Shown here in pieces: positions 1 through 12,793 of a stretch of DNA of 64,000 nucleotides. Origin of the DNA: Vespula vulgaris. Its lineage: Eukaryota > Arthropoda > Insecta > Hymenoptera > Vespidae. Where the stretch lies: assembly GCF_905475345.1 (NCBI RefSeq), contig NC_066605.1, forward strand, positions 3,807,501-3,871,500, given 5' to 3'. Each line of letters begins with the position of its first letter. Position 1 is the stretch's first letter. The notes under the pieces were generated by a model. That model was not told the DNA's origin, ran no database searches, and saw only the letters and a program-made list of their open reading frames with translations. Both the position numbers and the translations under genes were made by a program.

Positions 1-985
1 TTTGATAAAGTGTGGCACGAAGGTCTCCTATCTAAAATCAAACAAAATTTTTCTCTGTGCTTTTACCAACTACTTAAATCATACCTAAAAGAGAGAGCAC
101 TTTTTGTTAAAGTCGAGGACTCTTATTCAAAGGCATTTAAGTGTACTGGGTCCTATTTTATACACTTTATTTACTGTAGATATTCCCACTACACACGATA
201 CTATAATATTCATGTTTGCGAGCGACACGGCTATCCTAGCTACTCACAAAGACCCCATATCAGCACACCTTTCATTTTAACAATATATCATAAAAATCGA
301 GCAACATATCATTAATCGGTGATTAATATTACGAAAAATAAAAGTGAATGCCGAGAAATGCAAACATATCACATTCACCTTACGAAAAGGTATAGTTCCC
401 CTTGTTATCTTAAACAACACTGTCATCCTTGAAACAAATACTGCGATATACTTAGGTATTCACGTGTATGCAAGAGTAACATGGAAACAATATATAAGAA
501 TTAAAACAAAACAAATCTGCGTAGAAAGACGAAATATGTATTGGCTTGCAAATAAAAATTCGAAACTAAACATGAACAATAAGCTATTAATATATAAGAC
601 TATAATCAAACCGATTTGGACATATGGAATCGTTATATGGGGAACAGCAGCGAAAAGTTATATAGCTGAACTGGAAGCAATGCGATCCATTATCCTGAGG
701 ACAATAGTTAACGCTCCCTGGTATGTTCGCAACGAGCAAATCCGTAAAGATCTCAAGATCAAATCAGTAGAAGAGGAAATAAGCAACATGCGCGCTAGAT
801 ACAAAGAAAGACTAAGAAATCACCCAAATGTTCCAGTAAGGATATTATACTTAGAAATTATACTAAGATGATTACATAGGAAACTCCCAAAAATCTCCTT
901 AGAACATAAGTTAAAACAATTCTTCTTACCTATTGTTAGATCTTCTTTAATGAGAGAAGATCTACGTGATATAAATACACTTTGT
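1..985 (+). pseudogene. Jockey-clade non-LTR retrotransposon, RT 3' part, decayed
   Basis: Frame-broken translation gives the second half of a non-LTR reverse transcriptase. It begins with FDKVWHEGLLSKIK near the window start, followed by VLGPILYTLFTVDIP around 150-190. The active-site region reads FASDTAILATHKDP at about 210-260. The longest open stretch (344-871) covers the thumb and connection, with KCKHITFTLRKG, YLGIHV, LIYKTIIKPIWTYGIVIWG and IVNAPWYVRNEQIRKDL, the usual order in Jockey-like elements. The catalytic FADD is changed to FASD and there are several frameshifts and stops, so it is dead. The 5' part lies outside the window. The end is placed where similarity to the family C-terminus fades. 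The clade is confident; the exact family is not. Confidence 0.85.
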
Positions 986-1159
986 TAAATGTATCTGCCG
1001 AATGTCCACCTTGAACAAATTGCAGAGAAGAAAAATCAAGATATAAAAAAAAATCATCAAATCTATTCTAAGATATAAGTACATGATGCACATGATATGC
1101 GTAAGAATATTTTTCTACTTCTTCTTCTTCTTCTTCTTTTTATAATAATAATAATAATA

Positions 1160-1201
<42 letters not shown>

Positions 1202-2289
1202 GTAATAACAGTAATAATAATAATATAAAGTAGACTACTCCTGTAGGGAGAATCATAAAAAGAATAGCGTTGGGAGTTCTATCTCGTAGATAGTGTGCAA
1301 ACATACTCGTATTTTAATTTTTATAAAAATAATATATAATATATAATATATATAATATATATTCATTAATTGTTATTTTTTAAATAATCGGCAAATGTAT
1401 ATACTTTATATGTATTTGCTATCAAACAAAATTAACCATGAGGTACTGTTGCTGTATTTTATCTAGTAGAGATCATTACGGAAGGCACGTTAACTATCAG
1501 AGCAGGAAATAAATATAAGAGATTGGATAGTAATTTCTTACTGAATTATCAAATAAGGAAGAACTTCTAAAAAATATCGACTTCCAATGTAGGAAATATA
1601 TAAAAATATTTCAAAATAAATAATTAATATAAAAAAAGGTTAAACAAATATTATAATATAAAAAAGATTTTGCAAATATTTTGAAAAATTAAAAAAAATG
1701 TTTTTTTTTTACTTTTGGAAATGTATAATAGGTTCCCTATTATAAGCACATAAACTTTACTTTTTCCAGTTCTAGATATTGTATCTATTATTCTACATCT
1801 AGACACATATTAATAATTTTTAAAATATTTTCAATATTCGGTTTCACTCTTTTCTTATAACGTAATCTACAGAATCGCGAAAGAGAGAATGGAAATAAAA
1901 TCTTCCAAAATGAAAACTTGGTATGATCAAGGAATAAATAAGAGAAATTTATTATAAAAAAAATAAGAAGACTAGAAGGTGTGGTTATTTAATCTTCAAA
2001 CCAGGAAAGATAAAGCGTAGAAACTTATGAGTAATTGGGAAGGGTCACATAAAATTTTAAGGAAGATCAACGATGTAATTTCTGGTATTCTGCAGAAAAA
2101 TCTTCAAGAAAAAAAAGTAAAATCTTCCATTCAGATCGTTTGTTAATAATAATAAATAATAAAGACAAATAATAAAAGGTCTTATAAAAGATAGATAAAT
2201 TTAGGGAAAAATGTATGAATGATTAACGCTTTTGTATGAATGGATTAAATATAGTGCAAAGGTAGGATGAATAAATATGAGCTTGCTAT
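986..2289. other. AT-rich non-coding stretch
   Basis: No gene is recognisable. It contains a simple-repeat foldback (1118-1201), short AATAT-type repeats near 1325-1365 and several A/T homopolymer runs. Confidence 0.6.
1118..1201. repeat. (TTC)n then (TAA)n/(TTA)n microsatellite foldback
   Basis: A short TTC run (about 1118-1138) is followed by TAA units that switch to TTA/ATT units (about 1143-1201). The two parts are self-complementary and can fold into a hairpin. Confidence 0.85.
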
Positions 2290-2490
2290 TCTCGTTCTCT
2301 GCTTTTCAAATTTTTAAACAAGTATTTTCAGAAAAATACTATTTTTAATACGTGTTTTCAAAGAAAATAAAGCTTTTTCAAAAATAAAAATAAAAGAATA
2401 GGTCCTAGATTAAATTCTTGCCTTTAAAATGAGACCTTGTTCATTAAAATCGGTCAAGATGAATAGCCTAAACTTTCTTTATGTTGTCGA
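2290..2490 (+). mobile_element. Foldback MITE copy M1, right half
   Basis: This stretch matches the right half of the MITE at 63.5-63.86 kb: a GCTTTTTC core, a GAATAGG block, then AAATGAGACCTTGTTCAT and AAAATCGGTCAAGATGAATA. The left half is poorly preserved and no target duplication was found. It is non-coding and presumably non-autonomous. Confidence 0.6.
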
Positions 2491-5400
2491 AAAATATAGG
2501 TTAGAAACCGATAATAATACGGAAATTGGAAAAAGATCGTATAAGTCGAAGTATAAGAATATTAATATTAAGTAAACAGCGATCAAGACGATATCGTATA
2601 AAAGACAAATGCAGAATGTAAAATATGATTATATAGCCATATATATTCATGTAAAAATATAATTAGTCTGAACTAATTACAACTAGTTTGTTATTTATAT
2701 AAAAAATTATAATTAATTGCTATGAGTGCATGAAAAGATGTTACTGAAGTGATAGCAGCATCGAATATAAATCGAAAAGATGAATTAGGATATGATCTTA
2801 TGGACACAAATTTCTAGCACAAAAGTCTCACATTTTAGAAAATTATTTCGCATATAAAATACTATCATAGATATATACGATAATACCGTCAAATTTATAT
2901 TAAACTAATTTTTAGTGTCGTTAGACGTAGCTTTCTCTTTTTCCATGTCTCATAATTTTTATTCAAAAATCCTATGATGAAAGAATCAATTAATCTTATA
3001 TATAAATGAGTTACTTCAAATATCTGTTATTTTTAAAAACAAATTCAATAAATAATTGATAAAATCATTGACAAGTTGTAACAAATAGCGATAAAATGCA
3101 TTTTTTCACTAACGATATTTAACAAATAAGCAAATCTTTGAACGAGTAAATACACTAAAATAAATTAATTTTTGTTTAAATAAAAACGTTATACGTGATT
3201 ACAATCCTCATTTTTCTCCACTCTCTCATATAAAGTCATGCTTTTCTCGAAATCACTAACAAACAACATTTTACTGTAAATTCTATCAACTTTAATGTAT
3301 TCTTACTTACATAGTCTCCCACTAACTAATAATATCAATCATATGTACCTTATTGCCATTATTGACATGAAATAGAAACTTTTGCTAGACGACTTACAAT
3401 AATAAGTTCTCAAGAAATCGATTCAATAGAGTAAAATCTTTGATACATTTTCCCAGATCCCAATAGAAAATTTAGCTATTTTCATGTTTTCATTGTCTTT
3501 TCAGAAAGCATATCCTTTTATCAGATTTACAAAAGCTGTTCTGATATTCGACTTCCATGAGATTTTCTCATCAGATTTATAAGAAATGTTCTTTATCAAA
3601 GAAAAATTCTTTATCAAACTTGGTTGATCATTCGATATATGAAAATACTGGAACCATTTTCTGTCGATATACTTGCAAACGAATATAAGACTTTTACTTG
3701 CAAACGAATATAAGTTCTTCTTTCTTCGTCATTACTCCGTGAAATTGAGTCCACCTATAGACATGGACGAATATGAAAAGACAAAGTCGTCAGTACAATG
3801 TATAGATTACGTTCTATCTTCTATTACTTCTAGGAGTAATATTTATACGTTTAGTTTTTCTCGTGGCTAAAGATGAGACATTCAGCCTATTCTATCCACT
3901 TGAATCATCTCAAAATGAAAATCCTTTAGAGTGACGGTTGTTTTTTTTCCTTTGTAAGATATTCGTTGGTAAAAAAATCTTCGTTATTTATTTGCACATA
4001 ACTTTTAATGGATGCAGTGCTACATTTAATGACTTTGTGACCTCAACACAGCACTTTTATAGATCCTAATTTTTAATCAGTCTCGTCTTCGATTATAACG
4101 AATACATTTCCGTTATAACTATCCAATAAGTGTCACTAAAATGTAGACTTGAGCTCTTGTAAACATAATGCTGTCAACGTACAGAATTTGAAAAAATAGT
4201 TCTTTGATGGATCGTATCTGTGAAATACTTTAACTGCCGCGAATAAAATCGCCCTTTCAATACAGATATTAGATCACAATATAATAATCATTGATTCGAT
4301 TGCCAGTTTCACAAAATTCCTCACGACTATTGATTTTTAATCAGAATCAACTGGACAATATACGTAAGCCATATTATATCGTAAATTATTTTAATGACGT
4401 TAATAGTCAAGATGCCATTAGTATCATCGGCAAAATTACTTGAAGTAATTATTTATATCATACAATATTTGTGAACTCTCGATTTTGTTTGAATGCCCAA
4501 AGAATTCGGACTGCGAGAAATTAGTGATCTTGTGATTGTTTTCCAAGTTTTTGAAATCAATATAATGTAAATTTTCTGTCTTCAATATATTTAAAAGGAA
4601 TCGTACTCTGATGAATCAATAATGAGACAATATAGAAAAATCATCAAAACTACATAAATGATTCTAATTAAATCTATTAAATTTTAAATGTTGTTCCTAT
4701 ATCAGCAAGAAGGCAATAGTATCAAGATAGCTTATGGGAGATTTGTTTTGAGATCAAATGCAATACATCTCGCAAACGATATAAGTCCTTAGTAATACTA
4801 ATATAGTAATGTTCAATCTTCTGTTTTATTAATAACTCAAGCAGTACGTTTGGAGTTTGTCAACGATTACGAATTACTGGATGCTATAGTTCCAGCATAG
4901 CGAGTCTATGATACATAGATCTCTAAGCAACGAAAATTTTGCTGTTATTAATATTTTCCAATAGCTAGCATGTAAATAATTTACACATAATATCTTTTGA
5001 TACGCTGATAACTTGAAATTATTCTAATTTTGTTTAACTGTTACAATATTTACAAGTAAAGTTCTTTTGTATAGGAAAGGAACTCGAAACACAATTTTTC
5101 TTTGCACGTGCGTTCATTTGAATTTTACACTGTATATTCGCCAGTAGGCAAATATATGCAATGGCTAGTGTATTATTGTTACATATGTGCACTGTATTTT
5201 GTCTTTATTCCAAGCATGAATTATAAAAATAATCTAATTTATGTATAGAATAAAATGTTGATTTTGAAACTGTAAAAAAATGCATTTGATTTTAGTCTTG
5301 AGCAAATTTGTTACAGTTCTGCTCAATATAGTCGGTAAAAAATAATAAACAAAAATTTTTAGAATCAAGCAGCAAAAAGTTTTAAAATAAACTGAATTTG

Positions 5401-5520
5401 TTACATGATTAATAAAGACAATGAAGCAGTATGTGTGTGCATTCATTAAACTATAATAACTTCTAGTTCTTTTTTGCCTCAAACGTAAATACCAAATACA
5501 AAAAACCTTTTAGTGATAGG
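2491..5520. other. AT-rich non-coding stretch, nothing recognised
   Basis: Only short chance ORFs are present. There is a 19-bp direct repeat ACTTGCAAACGAATATAAG at 3671-3689 and 3696-3714, with a related variant near 4770. Some minus-strand translations around 4.1-4.4 kb look vaguely like LTR-element pol, but too weakly to call. Confidence 0.5.
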
Positions 5521-5539
5521 GAATATTAATAAGTATATG

Positions 5540-7030
5540 GTTAAAATGCGAAACAGTTTTTTTGAAGATTTTGAAAACAACGAAAAAATTATTCAAAGAA
5601 TAAAAGATATGCCTTAAAATAGTAACACAGTGGAAGATAGAATTTTGAAAATGACTAAAAATATAACCCATCAGCAAAAAATATATATAAAATCTTCTAG
5701 CTTAATTTCTCTTTCTTCATGAGGATACTGACATGACAGCTCATTTAGCCGTTTTTATATGTTATTGTATTAAGAATAATATCAAAGAAGAATTGATTGG
5801 TTTAATATCATTAAAAACAACAATAAAAGGAATAGAAATCACGCAGTTTTAAATGCAACTTTTAAAAGATAAATAGATTTTTCCAAAATTGTATCTGTAA
5901 CTATAGATAGCTGTAATATGATCAGAAAAGAAAATGATTTTGTCAATACATTATATTTTTATTTATTGAACATAAGAGACATTCAATTTTTTATTTTTAT
6001 TGCATTATATTATACATCAGCAGATTTTATGTGTAAAAGCTAGTTTTAAATTACTGAAATCTGTATATATTATGAGTAATAAAAGTGGTCAATTTTATAT
6101 CTGCACGCGTTTTAAATAAATCAAAATTCCTAGAATTATTAAATGAGTTTAATAACTCATTAATATTAATAAAAATGTTCAATGATCAATTGTAGTCGTG
6201 AAACAATTTTTCAAAGATTTGTTGAACGACTAAATGAAGTTAGACTTTTTTACATTAGACAGAAAATATTGAAAATTAATTAATTATTGTTGAATGGCTT
6301 TCGAAATTAATATTTTCGACTGATTTCTGCTTATATTTCAATGAATTAAATGTTAAATCGTAAAAGTGTAAACGGATTAGTTATTGTCATGTTTGATTTA
6401 ATGGAAACATCCAAAGTTAAGTTACAAATTTTCAATCGTGACGTTATTTTCAATACTTTCAAATATTTTTGAAATACAAAAAAATTCTTTGCAGGTTTAA
6501 TAAAAAATCAGATCAAGTTAAATTGACTCGACAATTTCTGCAGTTATTCAATAATGATAATCAACGAATTTTCTTCAAGATTTGCAGGTAATTAGCAAAA
6601 ATAGAAAAATTTATTTTATATCCAAACATGAATAAATAAACTCAGTTAGGAGATTTCCGGCTGGTTGCATTTAGAAAGTATAGAAATGTAATTAATCGAT
6701 TTTCAATCAAATCCTAAATGGAAACAAAAGCTTATTAATTTGATAAAAAAGATTTGGAAAAAATTGAGAATGATCATTTATTTATTGTGATTAAAAAGAA
6801 TATAGAAGAGGAAATAATGAGAGCTTGAAATACAATATCCGAAACCTTTAGTTGTTGAGTATTTGATAATTTATATTATCAATTTTCTCCTTTATATATG
6901 CTTGTGAGTCATTTTGTTGGAATGAATTTTATTAAAGCATTTAAAAAATGATTGAAGAATCTAGTTCGGAACTTATATAAAAATGACAAAATATGAATCT
7001 GATATAAAACATTTGCATCTAATTTATAAC
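5540..7030 (+). pseudogene. hAT transposase remnant 1 (GTF2IRD2/ZBED5/SCAND3-like)
   Basis: Successive broken frames read as a domesticated-type hAT transposase. The order is an N-terminal block (EDFENNEKIIQRIKDMP, 5560), a sensory block around 5740-5860, then FSKIVSVTIDSCNMIRKEN at 5880-5930, which corresponds to the catalytic-domain TxDG motif (Asp codon 5906-5908, following Gly changed to Ser). Next come an insertion-domain stretch (NKSKFLELLNEFNNS, 6110-6160), a motif like the family's RFVERLNE at 6215, NGLVIVMFDLMETSKVKLQ at 6375 and a degenerate C-terminal dimerisation region at 6890-7030. Stops and frameshifts are frequent, so no product is expected. The upstream BED/zinc-finger part and TIRs were not found. 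The family call rests on motif order; the subfamily is inferred. Confidence 0.7.
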
Positions 7031-8078
7031 ACTATCTCATTAATTAAAAATTCATATTGATTCGTATACGATGTATATGTTAATTTATGAATTTACTTAT
7101 TTATCTTTATGAAATTCTATGTTAATCGTTTGATTGTCCTGCAAAAAATATTTCGAATCATTTGAATAATAAAATAGAAGCAAAATTATCGACTATGCAT
7201 CTGCCTAAATTTAGTGAACAATGTGAAACTTATCCAAACTTTGGTGATATCTTCAAGTCTACCATTTTAACATGAAATTTTTAACATCCGCAACATACAT
7301 AAACTTATTTATTTGCTATCATGCTTATCAAGCAAGGTAACTAAAAAAGTAAAAGCGTTAGAAATCATCAAGGTTAATTATTTTGTAGCTTGAGATATTT
7401 TAAAAAAACATTATAACCATCCACATTATGGTTCGGTAAGAAACATTTGTCGAGTTATTTACGGGTTATGAATAATCGATACCATATAAAAGAATATATT
7501 TATAAATCTAACGAATATTTAAGAATCTCGATCAAAATATGTAAACGGGAGTCTTTAAAGTAAGTACAAAGTGCAGTATTAAACATAAAATGCGAGGGAA
7601 TATGATATCACGCAAAGGACAACAATTATAACTTTAACCCACACACGTTTAATAGTAGTGAATATAATAATAATGGAAATAGAATTGATAGAGCAAAAAC
7701 ATACTCATTAATGATCATGTAACACGAAATTCAGAAGAACTGAAAAATCAATTTAAATGTTTTACATGCAGAAGTACACAGCAACTTGCTAAAGACTATC
7801 TAAGATGAAATTTTCAAATGGTAAACCTCGATAGTACCCGATTGTGCAATGCAAAATTTATTTTATAAAAGTCGGGGAAATCTTTGGTCAACATTTTCGT
7901 CACGTCTTTTGGCTAATGCTGGAGTTTTAAAGAATATAAAAGAAATGACAGCTAAATCCTTAAAATAAAGTAAAAAAAAAAAAAACAAGTTGATAAATAT
8001 AAATTTAAAATCTCTTATTTCTGATCGCGAAAAATGTTTTCCTTTTTCTTTTAGAAACCGATTTCTTGTTCTTCCATT

Positions 8079-8112
<34 letters not shown>

Positions 8113-9390
8113 GCAATTATTGATATTAAAAATTATGTTATCATTTTTAGAGAAAACAGGATACAAAAACGTTCAGTTGATCACATTAAGATTAGTCAAG
8201 ATAGGGTAAAACTTCTTAGAGAATATACATAGCATATTAATTTAGTAAGTAGTAAGCTATCTAAAATATTATATCATGTTATTTGTCCTTTTATTCTACA
8301 TCATAATTTTGACCAAGTGGTTTATATTTTCTGATGCATTCGCATTGGAGCTGGAGATCCCTTACCGTGTACAAGTTTAACTCTGAATTCTATAAGAATT
8401 ACAGATAGGAAAATAATCAAAAGCAGTATCATTATCCTCGTTATCATCGAATAGAAGTAGATGTGTAAATCAAAGAAATGTTAGAAAGTAAAATAATACA
8501 AAACAGAAAGTTCGTCACCTTGCAATTCATTCTTTCGGGTGACATCGAGAAAACCAGACAAAAAGAATTAAAGTGATAAAAAGAAGTGGAGAACAGTCGT
8601 CATAGATGTTCGGAAACTCATTGAATTATAAATAAATAGGATGTAATCTCTAATTTTGAAAAAATGTTTCAACAATTAAGATGCGCCCCCTGTTCGTCAG
8701 CTTTCAATTTAGCCACTGATTTTCTCACTTCTATTTTCAAAATAAGGTCTAGTTTTTTAATACTACCCTACGAAAAAGGAAACACATACACATATTTACG
8801 ATAATTTGAGTGGGACGCAGACGAAAATAGACGAAGATTTTAATTTATAACAGTCGTTCGGCGAAAGACATTTTGCATACCAGATAGAAAGTTCAAACAC
8901 TTAAACACTTACCTAAAACTCTGAACTAGAGAAGTAGGGTAATATTTTTTTACGGGACAATAAATTCTTAGAAGGCTATATTGACAGGAATTCATATTGA
9001 TAATTAGAGAATATTTGATAACTAGAGAATAGGCGGTCGATTATTCAGATCTAATCTAATCTGGCTAATCTAATTTGATTAAGAACATCCTGTGCAATAT
9101 TCACAAGACATCATATCTCCGAGATTATTATATGCAAAAATTACGAAAGAATAGTCCACGACGGCATTTAAGACGTACTTAACACCATCCATAAATCATT
9201 CTGCTTGGTAAATAGTCGATGTGCTCTTTAAGTAGATATATTATCTACTGTTAAGTATAATATTTCCCTGTCTATACTACGAACTAGCAAACTGCCAGTT
9301 AAATACAGTCGACACACTCATTCGTACCAGTATAAATTATTGCGACTCAATATTTATAAAAAAAAAAAAAAAAAACAACATCGAAATAGT
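7031..9390. other. Non-coding stretch with microsatellites
   Basis: No gene was recognised. It holds a (TG)n run (8081-8109) and ends in an 18-A run (9358-9375). The short ORF over the TG repeat is composed of low-complexity sequence. Confidence 0.5.
8081..8109. repeat. (TG)n microsatellite
   Basis: Uninterrupted TG dinucleotides over 29 bp. Confidence 0.95.
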
Positions 9391-9399
9391 AAAGCTATT

Positions 9400-9660
9400 A
9401 AAGTATATTGCCGCCTTCATGCGTTTTGTCATCAAATCACATAGGTGATTTTCGACAGAATGGTTCTACTGAACATTTAAAAAAAGGTTCAGTATCCATT
9501 AAATTCTGACATATATTTAGACAACTTTGTAGACGCAGACAACGAATTAAAGGTAATGATCAATAAGAAAACATACCAGCTAATGAAGACACGAATTTGC
9601 ACTTTATCCACGATTTTTTACCCTCATTTTTATGGTTTGTTCTAAAATTTCTAACGTCAC
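9400..9660 (+). pseudogene. Possible BEL/Pao reverse transcriptase scrap
   Basis: The translation from about 9505 reads SDIYLDNFVDADNELKVM, then INKKTYQLMKT. This fits the palm active-site region of BEL/Pao RT, where the usual YVDD is followed by a GAD motif and a LMxxGGF helix. The YVDD position reads YLDN here (Tyr codon 9514-9516, second Asp replaced by Asn). The piece is short, flanked by the hAT remnant downstream, and has no companion domains, so the assignment is moderate. It may be a fragment into which, or beside which, the hAT element inserted. Confidence 0.45.
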
Positions 9661-9699
9661 GTCTCCTTCGCATAAGGAGAAACTCTCCTTACCTACGAA

Positions 9700-10945
9700 G
9701 CATTGCTGACGTATGAAATCGAAAAAGAGACTTTTACTTTCGCCTTAGATTCCATATCCAAACCATCTGTGAGCTCTTACCCCTTGTGAGCGAGAATACT
9801 TCCTTATGCTGATTCGTTAAGCAGGCTATTAGAATATGTTTATAAAAATTTTCCCAGTTGTCTATCTTAGTAAAAGTACATCCAGCAGATGGAACAACTC
9901 TTCTAGGCCCAATCGAATATCTCAACAAACAAACGGTTCACAAAAAAGGCGTTGAAATAGCGCTAAAGTATAAAATCGTGCAATATTTTGGTCACTCCAG
10001 CGTCATTACAGTTGCTTTAATCGAAAAACAAGAGCAATTAGGTTTAAAGAAACAAAAATTAATTCAAAATTGCCCCATAGAGTATGGTTCTTACTATTAT
10101 ATGAAAGGCTAACAAACAATAGATATGCAATTATGTCTATTCTAATAAATAGAACGATTGTGAAATTAAATATTTAAACTTGATAAATCAGAACATCAGT
10201 GGATAATAATGAATGATACAATTAAATTTACAACATTATGTTAGAAAATGGACTAACCATCTCTTCGGTACTTCTTATTATTCACAGCCTTATTAATAAT
10301 CATCTCAAAATTAATGACACATCTGAAAAGAAATTAAAAATATTTTGGTAATATTACTTACAAATACATATGATTTAAATTCGAACATCGAAACTGTTCA
10401 TGGTATTACAGCGTTTTTGGATTCAAGGGATAAACAAATATCATTTGAAAACAACGAAAAAGGATCTTATTACAATAGCTATTGGCAGAAAACAGAAATA
10501 TTGAAATTATAGAAAATATCAAGTAATGCTCTTGATATATTTTATAATCACAAGCTCCTAGTATTGCATAATAATTCAGAATTACAACGGTATTTGCAAG
10601 ATATCGGAATAAATTATCATTTATGTCCATTACAGAGGTAAAAAATACAAGATAAAAAATATCAAAAATTAGCACAAATTGCCAATTTTTATAGAAGAGC
10701 GAGGAACAAGTTGCCAACAATGGAATCTCAAAATTAGTGATACGGGCAAACTTGAAATGGAAGAACTCAAGAATATTTTGGTAACATTGCTTACGAGGAG
10801 ATTTGATTTAAATTCGAACATCGAGATTGTGCATGATATAGTTTCAAAATTACTAAAAGGATATTTATCTATACCAAAAATATCTGCCACATCTAAAAGA
10901 TTATTCTTTATGACCAGAAATATTCATCTGCAAAGCAGATGAATT
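9700..10945 (+). pseudogene. hAT transposase remnant 2 (ZBED1/ZBED4-like)
   Basis: The open stretch 9858-10112 contains KIVQYFGHSSVITVAL, EKQEQLGLKKQKLIQNCP and a decayed WNSTYYM-like block (EYGSYYYMKG). It is followed out of frame by RLTNNRYAIMSIL, an SLINNHLKINDTSEKKL region at 10290-10340, and DLNSNIETVHGITAFLD with SYYNSYWQKTE up to 10500. A second stretch (10679-10945) repeats the RFDLNSNIEIVHDI region, then ends in GYLSIPKISATSKRLFF, which matches the hAT C-terminal dimerisation domain. This order is typical of ZBED-type hAT transposases. The N-terminal BED finger and the catalytic first half are missing, the Trp of RWNS is lost, and a segment of about 75 bp occurs twice (about 10340-10410 and 10770-10845). 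TIRs were not identified. Confidence 0.8.
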
Positions 10946-11311
10946 TAATATGAATCTAGTATGAATCTAAAAATGTATACTTCTTAGTATTTTTGTATAA
11001 AAATAAAGACATCTATTTTGAAATATTCAATTATTTGATTGTGTTATTATTTATCACAAAAACGTAAATTACATAGGCATTTGAGTAATGTAAGTAAAAT
11101 AGTTAGATAAAACTTTGTCAACTATCTTATATAGATTACTAATGAGATACCCGGATATCTCACGGATAACCCGCGTATCGGTGTATCTTACAAGTAACAT
11201 TACTATTAACGAAGCTAACACCACGTCAATCTGGCTGATCGTATCACGAAGTTGAATCCCAGTACATTATATGCCAGTACAAACGACATCGTCTGAGTAG
11301 TGACAGTTAAA

Positions 11312-11343
11312 ATTTCGATTAATCGCTCGCGATTAATTGAAAT
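11312..11343. repeat. Near-perfect palindrome
   Basis: Two 15-bp arms around a 2-nt centre: ATTTCGATTAATCGC and GCGATTAATTGAAAT, with one mismatch. It may be a remnant of an inverted-repeat element or a protein-binding dyad; no function can be assigned. Confidence 0.75.
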
Positions 11344-11808
11344 GTAATATTATAAAACTATCACCGTTGTCTTTGAAACCTAAACAGAAACACTTAGTTA
11401 ATTATTTAGATAGTTATTGATTATATCTGAAGCAACTACAGCGCATATCATACTATGTATAACTTAATCAATTTAAGTGTTTGCTATTTCCTAAATCACA
11501 ATGCATACAGATTCATATGCAAATTAATGCTTTGCATCATGGCACATATAACACAAATGGGCAATCATAAAATATTGTATTTTATTGTTGTTTTAATGGG
11601 GACTGTTCACACACTATTGTACTACTGGTGGTCTGTTAAACTTTTTCTCAAGAGTTCATTTATTTATTGTCATATAGGTTATTTGCCTCTAAAAATTCGT
11701 TAGACGCATGCTAAGAAAATGCATAAGGACAAAAAGCAAATTGTTCACCATTGCTCGAGTCCTTGCCATTTCTAGTTAAGTTTGTACTCCTCTTAAATAT
11801 GCTAAACC

Positions 11809-11849
11809 GAGAGAGAGGGGGGGAGAGAGAGAGAGAGAGAGAGTGAGAC
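11809..11849. repeat. (GA)n microsatellite with a G7 interruption
   Basis: GA dinucleotides interrupted by a run of seven G. Confidence 0.9.
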
Positions 11850-12421
11850 ACTTCTACATCCACTTCTTTCATTTTATCATTCTCTCCTTCTTACTCCTAT
11901 TTACGTTGCGCTTCTGCTTTTTTGGATATAAATTTTAATAATATTGTTTGATGAAAATACTAAATATGTTTCAAAAATATCATTTCGTTGATTATACTTA
12001 ACAAATATGTCTTCTCATTCTATATGATGATTATTTGTCAATAACCTACAAAGTATATTTATTTAATTATTTACTTTTTAATTATTGAATAAAAAAATTC
12101 ATAATGGAATAAAAAAAGATTAGTTTATGTTCTTAATTATTTTTTTGTTATTTGCTGATAAGTGCTTTTAAGTGGGCTGATAGAAGGGTAATAGAAAAAT
12201 GAAATTTTCCATTTCATTTTTATTTAAATCACAAATGTTAATCACTTTAGATTAGAATAAGACTAATTCGTTATCCTTTAATTCAAAACTTTGTAAATCA
12301 GCTAATACGGATCTTTGAATATAATAGATCGTAGATATATATGAGTTATAAATACATCGTACATATGTATATATTCTTTCTCGAATAAGACTGACTACTC
12401 CACGATTGTTGATTTCTTATA

Positions 12422-12491
12422 CAGTAAGTGTAGAAAGTATTCATACACCGATTAATTTGAAATAAGACTTCGTGAAATTGTAGTTTATTGA
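12422..12491 (+). repeat. Left TIR of the Tc1 element
   Basis: Starts CAGTAAGTGTAGAA and pairs in inverted orientation with 13980-14047. Confidence 0.92.
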
Positions 12492-12793
12492 CTAACTTTT
12501 CATAAATAATGAATCTTTAAAGTAGATATATTCTAAAAAAATTAATTGTTTGTACAATTTAAAAAATTAGTAAAAAATAACAAGCAATCAACAGAAATAT
12601 GAAAGAAATAAATATTAATGCAGTTCTTATTTCAAGTTGTTTACAAGAGGGTTTATAACGTAAATACATTGCATTATTGCTTCCTATTTACGATAGAATC
12701 GTCTGTTTTGAAATGTTATTAGTATCAGCAGAGTTTATACTATTACTTTATACTATTGAAAAACTTTATATTATCGAAAATTATTATTATAAA

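Larger units (their letters stand above)
10946..12421. other. Non-coding stretch
   Basis: No gene was recognised. It contains a palindrome at 11312-11343 and a GA-rich microsatellite at 11809-11849. Confidence 0.5.

Noticed and set aside
4100..4400. Minus-strand similarity to Gypsy RNase H around a RYDPSK stretch
   Set aside because: Too short and without neighbouring motifs.
5234..5482. 82-codon minus-strand ORF
   Set aside because: No motif, AT-driven composition, and no repeat or homologue in the window.
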